From: Bradyrhizobium semiaridum
GTDB lineage: Bacteria; Pseudomonadota; Alphaproteobacteria; Rhizobiales; Xanthobacteraceae
Length of the DNA: 64,000 bases
Assembly (NCBI RefSeq): GCF_020329505.1
Contig: NZ_JAGKJJ010000001.1
Span: forward strand, 186,001-250,000
Direction: 5' to 3'
This document shows positions 60,641-64,000 of the stretch, in pieces. Made by a program: the position numbers and the translations under genes. Below the pieces are notes generated by a model that was given only the letters and a program-made list of their open reading frames with translations, searched no databases and had not been told where the DNA came from. How positions within the stretch are numbered: position 1 is the first letter of the stretch; the number at the start of each line of letters is the position of its first letter.

Positions 60641-61066
60641 ATGCCCGCCTCCGTCCTCGTCTGTCGCTGGGAAGAAGCCCGCGACCGTGCCAAAGCCATC
60701 CGTTACAGCGTCTTTGTCGAGGAACAGCGCGTGCCGGTGGAACTGGAGTGCGACGACATGGACGCCGTGAGCTGGCACGCGCTCGCGTCTACCGGAGACG
60801 GCACAGCAGTGGCGACCGGCCGGCTGCTGCCCGATGGCCATATCGGCCGCATGGCCGTGCTCAAATCGGCGCGCGGCACCGGAATCGGCGCCCGCGTCCT
60901 CGATGCGCTGATGGCCAAGGCCGCCGAACTCGGCTATCCCCGATTGATCCTCAACGCGCAGACGCATGCGGAGCCGTTCTATGCCCGCGTCGGGTTCGAG
61001 CGGGTCGGCGAGGAATTCGAGGAGGCCGGCATCCCGCACATCGAGATGCGGAAATGCTTGGTCTGA
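60641..61066 (+). CDS. GNAT N-acetyltransferase
   Basis: 141 residues from ATG 60641 (earlier in-frame ATGs at 60587 and 60593 are possible; none has a clear ribosome site). The GNAT core shows IGRMAVLKSARGTGIGARVLDALM (acetyl-CoA loop RGTGIG) and LNAQTHAEPFYARVGFERVG. The N-terminus IRYSVFVEEQRVPVELECDD is typical of ElaA/YjcF-type acetyltransferases. The substrate is unknown. The DNA-repair gene xthA follows 56 bases later on the same strand. Confidence 0.82.
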   Translation: MPASVLVCRWEEARDRAKAIRYSVFVEEQRVPVELECDDMDAVSWHALASTGDGTAVATGRLLPDGHIGRMAVLKSARGTGIGARVLDALMAKAAELGYPRLILNAQTHAEPFYARVGFERVGEEFEEAGIPHIEMRKCLV

Positions 61067-61122
61067 CGGGCTGTGAAAGACGGGGCGCTAACGCGAAAAC
61101 CCGATAGAATCGAGGACCTTTG

Positions 61123-61920
61123 ATGCCAGTTCGCATCGCAACGTGGAACGTGAATTCGGTCCGGCAGCGGATCGAGCCGCTGATGAGCTGGCTGAAGGAA
61201 TGCTCGCCCGACATCGTCTGCCTGCAGGAGATCAAATGCGTCGACGAGGCGTTTCCCCGGCTCGAGATCGAATCGCTGGGCTACAACGTCGTCACGCACG
61301 GCCAGAAGACCTTCAACGGCGTCGCCCTGTTGTCGAAGTTGCCGTTCGACGAGACCAAATCGGGCCTCGCCGGCGATGACGAGGACGCCCACGCCCGATT
61401 CATCGAGGGTGTCGTCACGCTGAAGCAGGGCGTGGTCCGGGTCGCGTGCCTCTATCTGCCCAACGGGAACCCGGCCAACACCGACAAATATCCCTACAAA
61501 CTCAAATGGATGTCCCGGCTTCTTGAATACTCGAAGGAGCGGCTTAAGGCCGAGGAACCGCTGATCCTTGCGGGCGACTTCAACGTCATCCCGGCGGCGC
61601 GTGATGTCTACAACCCGGCCGCCTGGACCGGGGACGCCCTATTTCGCCCCGAGACGCGACGGGCGTTTCAGTCGCTGCTCGGCCTCGGCCTGACCGACGC
61701 CCTGCGTGCGGTCAATGACGAGCCCGGCCAGTACACATTCTGGGACTATCAGGCAGGCGCCTGGCAGAAGAACTGGGGCCTGCGCATCGACCATTTGCTG
61801 CTGTCGCCGCAAGCCAGCGACCGGCTGATCGACGTCGGCATCGACAGCTATGTCCGCGCTTGGGAGAAGCCGTCCGACCACGTCCCGGTGTGGGCCGATC
61901 TCGATTTCGAGGCGGCGTGA
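61123..61920 (+). CDS. xthA: Exodeoxyribonuclease III / AP endonuclease
   Basis: Cuts DNA 5' of abasic sites in base excision repair. The metal site Glu36 is in CLQEIKCVDEAF, with ATWNVNSVRQRI at the N-terminus, NVIPAARD in the middle, and the catalytic SDHVPVWADL at the C-terminus. Its 265 residues are typical of the ExoIII family. GAGGA precedes the ATG at 61123. It is divergent in orientation from the idonate-type operon, whose last-transcribed stop lies 11 bases away. Confidence 0.94.
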   Translation: MPVRIATWNVNSVRQRIEPLMSWLKECSPDIVCLQEIKCVDEAFPRLEIESLGYNVVTHGQKTFNGVALLSKLPFDETKSGLAGDDEDAHARFIEGVVTLKQGVVRVACLYLPNGNPANTDKYPYKLKWMSRLLEYSKERLKAEEPLILAGDFNVIPAARDVYNPAAWTGDALFRPETRRAFQSLLGLGLTDALRAVNDEPGQYTFWDYQAGAWQKNWGLRIDHLLLSPQASDRLIDVGIDSYVRAWEKPSDHVPVWADLDFEAA

Positions 61921-61931
61921 CCAACAACAAT

Positions 61932-62963
61932 CTAGAATGTCAGTTGCACCTTCATTGAGCGCGAGCGGTCGCTGGCGAGTTCGAAGGCATCGACCGCGGA
62001 TTCGAACGGAATCGACGCCGATACCAGCGGCGTCAGGTCGACCAACCCCTCGCCCATCAGACGCAGTGCCAGCTCGAATTCCGGATCAAACCGGAAGGTG
62101 CCGCGCAGCCGCAGTTCCTTGGCGACGACGGTGTTGATCGGCAGCGTCATCTCGCCGCCGAGCCCGACCTGCACGATCACGGCGCCTGGCCGCAACAGAT
62201 CGAGCGCTGTGCGCAGCGCCGCCTGATTGCCGGAGGCCTCGAACAGCACGTCGAGCTGTCCCTTGCCGGCCATGTAGGGCTCGAGCGCGGCTGCATCGGT
62301 AGCGCTGTTGATCGCCCGCGTCGCGCCGAGCTTGCGCGCCATCGCGAGCGGCGCTTCCGCGATATCGGCGGCGACGATCTCGGACGCGCCGCCGAGGCGG
62401 GCCACGACCACCATCAGCGCGCCGATCGGGCCGCAGCCGGTGACCAGCACCCGCCTGCCGAGCAGGCTGCCGGCCTGGTTTCCGGCGTGGAGGCAGACCG
62501 CGAACGGCTCGGCCATCGCGGCCTCGGCGAACGACAGCCGTTCGGCGATCGGGATCGCCTGCGAGGCATCCACCGTGATGAACTCGCGAAAGCCGCCCTG
62601 CACATGGGGAAAGCGCATCGCGCTGCCGAGAAAGCGCATGTCGGTGCACTGGTTCCGCATGCCCTCGCGGCAATAAGCGCACTGCCCGCACGGCAGGCTC
62701 GGATTGACCGCAACCCGCAATCCCGGACGCAGGTGCGAAATGCCCGATCCGACATCGGCGATCGTTCCGGAGATCTCGTGCCCCAGCGCCATCGGCTGCT
62801 GGATCCGCACGGTGCCGAAGCCGCCGTGATGATAGTAGTGCAGATCCGAGCCGCAGATGCCGCCGGCCGCGATCCTGACCCGCACCTGATGCGGCGCCGG
62901 CGCCGGATCCTCAAAGCTCTCGATCCGCAAATCATGGGGAGCGTGGATGACGACGGCGCGCAT
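61932..62963 (-). CDS. idnD: Zinc-dependent L-idonate 5-dehydrogenase-like enzyme
   Basis: 343-residue medium-chain dehydrogenase. The catalytic zinc ligand Cys37 is in GGICGSDLHYY and His62-Glu63 in LGHEISG; the structural zinc cysteines are 92, 95, 98 and 106 (PCGQCAYCREGMRNQC). The NAD site is LVTGCGPIGALMVVVA. Resembles IdnD, which oxidises L-idonate to 5-ketogluconate. It follows the SDR gene in the same operon by 40 bases, and the SDR is of the gluconate-5-dehydrogenase type, which supports the assignment; exact substrate is inferred. Confidence 0.8.
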   Translation of the reverse strand: MRAVVIHAPHDLRIESFEDPAPAPHQVRVRIAAGGICGSDLHYYHHGGFGTVRIQQPMALGHEISGTIADVGSGISHLRPGLRVAVNPSLPCGQCAYCREGMRNQCTDMRFLGSAMRFPHVQGGFREFITVDASQAIPIAERLSFAEAAMAEPFAVCLHAGNQAGSLLGRRVLVTGCGPIGALMVVVARLGGASEIVAADIAEAPLAMARKLGATRAINSATDAAALEPYMAGKGQLDVLFEASGNQAALRTALDLLRPGAVIVQVGLGGEMTLPINTVVAKELRLRGTFRFDPEFELALRLMGEGLVDLTPLVSASIPFESAVDAFELASDRSRSMKVQLTF

Positions 62964-63003
62964 GCGTTCTGTCCCTCTGTTCGTGCCGGCTGGATCGCCG
63001 CGA

Positions 63004-63771
63004 TCACATCGCGGCCAGCATGCCGCCGTCGACATAGATGATCTGGCCGTTGACGTAGTTGGAGGCGTCGGAGGCCAGGAAGATCGCGGCGCCGACCAGC
63101 TCGTCCGGCTTGCCCCAGCGCTTCGATGGTATCCGCGACATCAGCCAGTTGTTGAAATCCGGATTCGACATCAGCGCCTCGTTCATGTCGGTCAGCATGT
63201 AGCCGGGCCCGATCGCGTTGGCCTGGATGCCGCTCTGCGCCCACTCCACCGCCATCGAGCGCGTCAGGTTGCGGATACCGCCCTTCGCCGCGGTGTAAGG
63301 CGCGATCGTCGGCCGCGCCAGTTCGCTGCCGAGCGAGCCGATATTGATGATCTTGCCGTGCTTGCGCAGGATCATCCGCTTTGCCGCCTCGCGCCCGGTC
63401 ACGAAGGCGCTGGTCAGGTTGGTCTCGATCACCTTGCGCCATTCCTCGGTGGTGAACTCCACCAGGGGCTTGCGTCGCTGAATGCCGGCATTGTTGACGA
63501 GGATGTCGACCGCGATGCCCTCGCGGTCGAAACGCTCGAAGGTCGCAACGATCGCCGCCTCGTCGGTGACATCGAACGCCGCGCCGTCGGCCTTGTGGCC
63601 GGCGGCACGGAACTCGGCGACGGCGGTCTCAACTCTGGCGGGGTCGACGCCGTTGATGATCAGCCGTGCGCCGGCCTTCGCCATCCCCTCGGCGATGGCG
63701 CGGCCAAGGCCGCGGGAGGAGCCGGTCACGAGCGCCGTGCGGCCGGAGAGATCGAACAGAGCGGTGCTCAT
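63004..63771 (-). CDS. idnO: Short-chain dehydrogenase, gluconate 5-dehydrogenase type
   Basis: 255 residues of classical SDR fold. Cofactor motif TGSSRGLG (16-23), NNAG at 93-96, catalytic Ser146, Tyr159 and Lys163 (YTAAK). IdnO-type enzymes reduce 5-ketogluconate to gluconate with NADPH. It lies between the enolase-superfamily gene (upstream) and the idonate-type dehydrogenase, so all three probably handle one sugar acid. The gene symbol is tentative. Confidence 0.78.
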   Translation of the reverse strand: MSTALFDLSGRTALVTGSSRGLGRAIAEGMAKAGARLIINGVDPARVETAVAEFRAAGHKADGAAFDVTDEAAIVATFERFDREGIAVDILVNNAGIQRRKPLVEFTTEEWRKVIETNLTSAFVTGREAAKRMILRKHGKIINIGSLGSELARPTIAPYTAAKGGIRNLTRSMAVEWAQSGIQANAIGPGYMLTDMNEALMSNPDFNNWLMSRIPSKRWGKPDELVGAAIFLASDASNYVNGQIIYVDGGMLAAM

Positions 63772-63780
63772 CGGAGGTCC

Positions 63781-64000
63781 TCAAACATTGGAGCGGCGGA
63801 CGGTGAGATCGGAGCGCTCGAACACCGGAGGAAGCAGGTCGACGCCGAGCCCCGGCCCTTCCATCGGATAGACGTAGCCGTCCTTGATCACGGGCATGGC
63901 GGTGACAAGCTCGTTGTACCAGCCCTTGTAGAAGGCGCGCACCGACTCCTGGATCAGCGTGTTGGGCTGGCTGAACGACATGTGGATCGCCGCGATGAAG
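63781..64000 (-). CDS. Enolase-superfamily sugar-acid dehydratase, C-terminal fragment
   Basis: The window ends inside this gene; 72 codons are visible. They include AAIHMSFSQPNTLIQE, YKGWYNELV, DGYVYPMEGPGLGVDLLP and the end RSDLTVRRSNV. This pattern matches the C-terminus of mandelate racemase/muconate-lactonising-type dehydratases such as those acting on galactonate or mannonate. The SDR gene follows 9 bases later, so it heads the visible part of the operon. The substrate is not readable from this fragment. Confidence 0.7.
   Translation of the reverse strand, partial: FIAAIHMSFSQPNTLIQESVRAFYKGWYNELVTAMPVIKDGYVYPMEGPGLGVDLLPPVFERSDLTVRRSNV

Overview
The window is GC-rich chromosomal DNA of an alphaproteobacterium, almost certainly Bradyrhizobium or a close Nitrobacteraceae relative. 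The evidence is gene content and order (dgt, argS, SPOR protein, nagZ, scpA, scpB, tatABC, serS, surE, pcm, nlpD, yajC, secD, secF, Mth938, phytoene-synthase-like, trmFO), the Omp31-type porin-like proteins ending in VAKY, GTTC-N7-GTTC LexA boxes, and intergenic palindromes of the kind I associate with this group. No IS element, prophage, CRISPR array, rRNA or tRNA was recognised.

Layout. 0-7 kb: cyclophilin, coaD, a small secreted protein, kup and gyrA. 7-18 kb: ssb and uvrA, each behind its own LexA box, with about 6 kb between them holding four outer-membrane beta-barrel genes and a cytochrome P460 / c-type cytochrome pair. 18-31 kb: accessory genes (PRC barrel, beta-propeller plus SRPBCC protein, ABC-type ATPase, WYL-like protein, acyl-CoA ligase plus PPC-domain protein, SPW, TPR, GNAT, exported FAH-fold protein, DUF3597, DUF2189, a lytic transglycosylase with a read-through tail, DUF1127). 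At 21.4-21.8 kb lies a non-coding, promoter-preceded, hairpin-rich element that is the best candidate here for an undescribed RNA. 31-55.6 kb: a conserved housekeeping block for tRNA modification and charging, Sec and Tat export, chromosome segregation, peptidoglycan recycling and division. 55.6-62 kb: erpA and xthA, separated by an RND efflux pair and a GNAT gene. 62-64 kb: the start of a sugar-acid catabolic operon (idonate-type dehydrogenase, SDR, enolase-superfamily dehydratase cut by the window edge).

Functional links. The block couples envelope biogenesis (secDF-yajC, tatABC, nlpD-like factor, nagZ, SPOR protein) to chromosome maintenance (scpAB, gyrA, ssb, uvrA, xthA, dgt). Homologues of mitochondrial complex I assembly factors NDUFAF3 and NDUFAF6 overlap by four bases next to secDF. 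Points of most interest are the structured element, a kinase fused to an acyl-CoA-ligase-type C-terminal domain, the duplicated porins bracketing the heme-protein pair, a deletion that appears to have fused two convergent genes near 30.1 kb, and Gln at the usual quinolone-resistance Ser of GyrA.

Names are assigned by recognising motifs and family features by eye; no database search was run. Start sites were chosen from ribosome-binding sites and family length where these could be seen.
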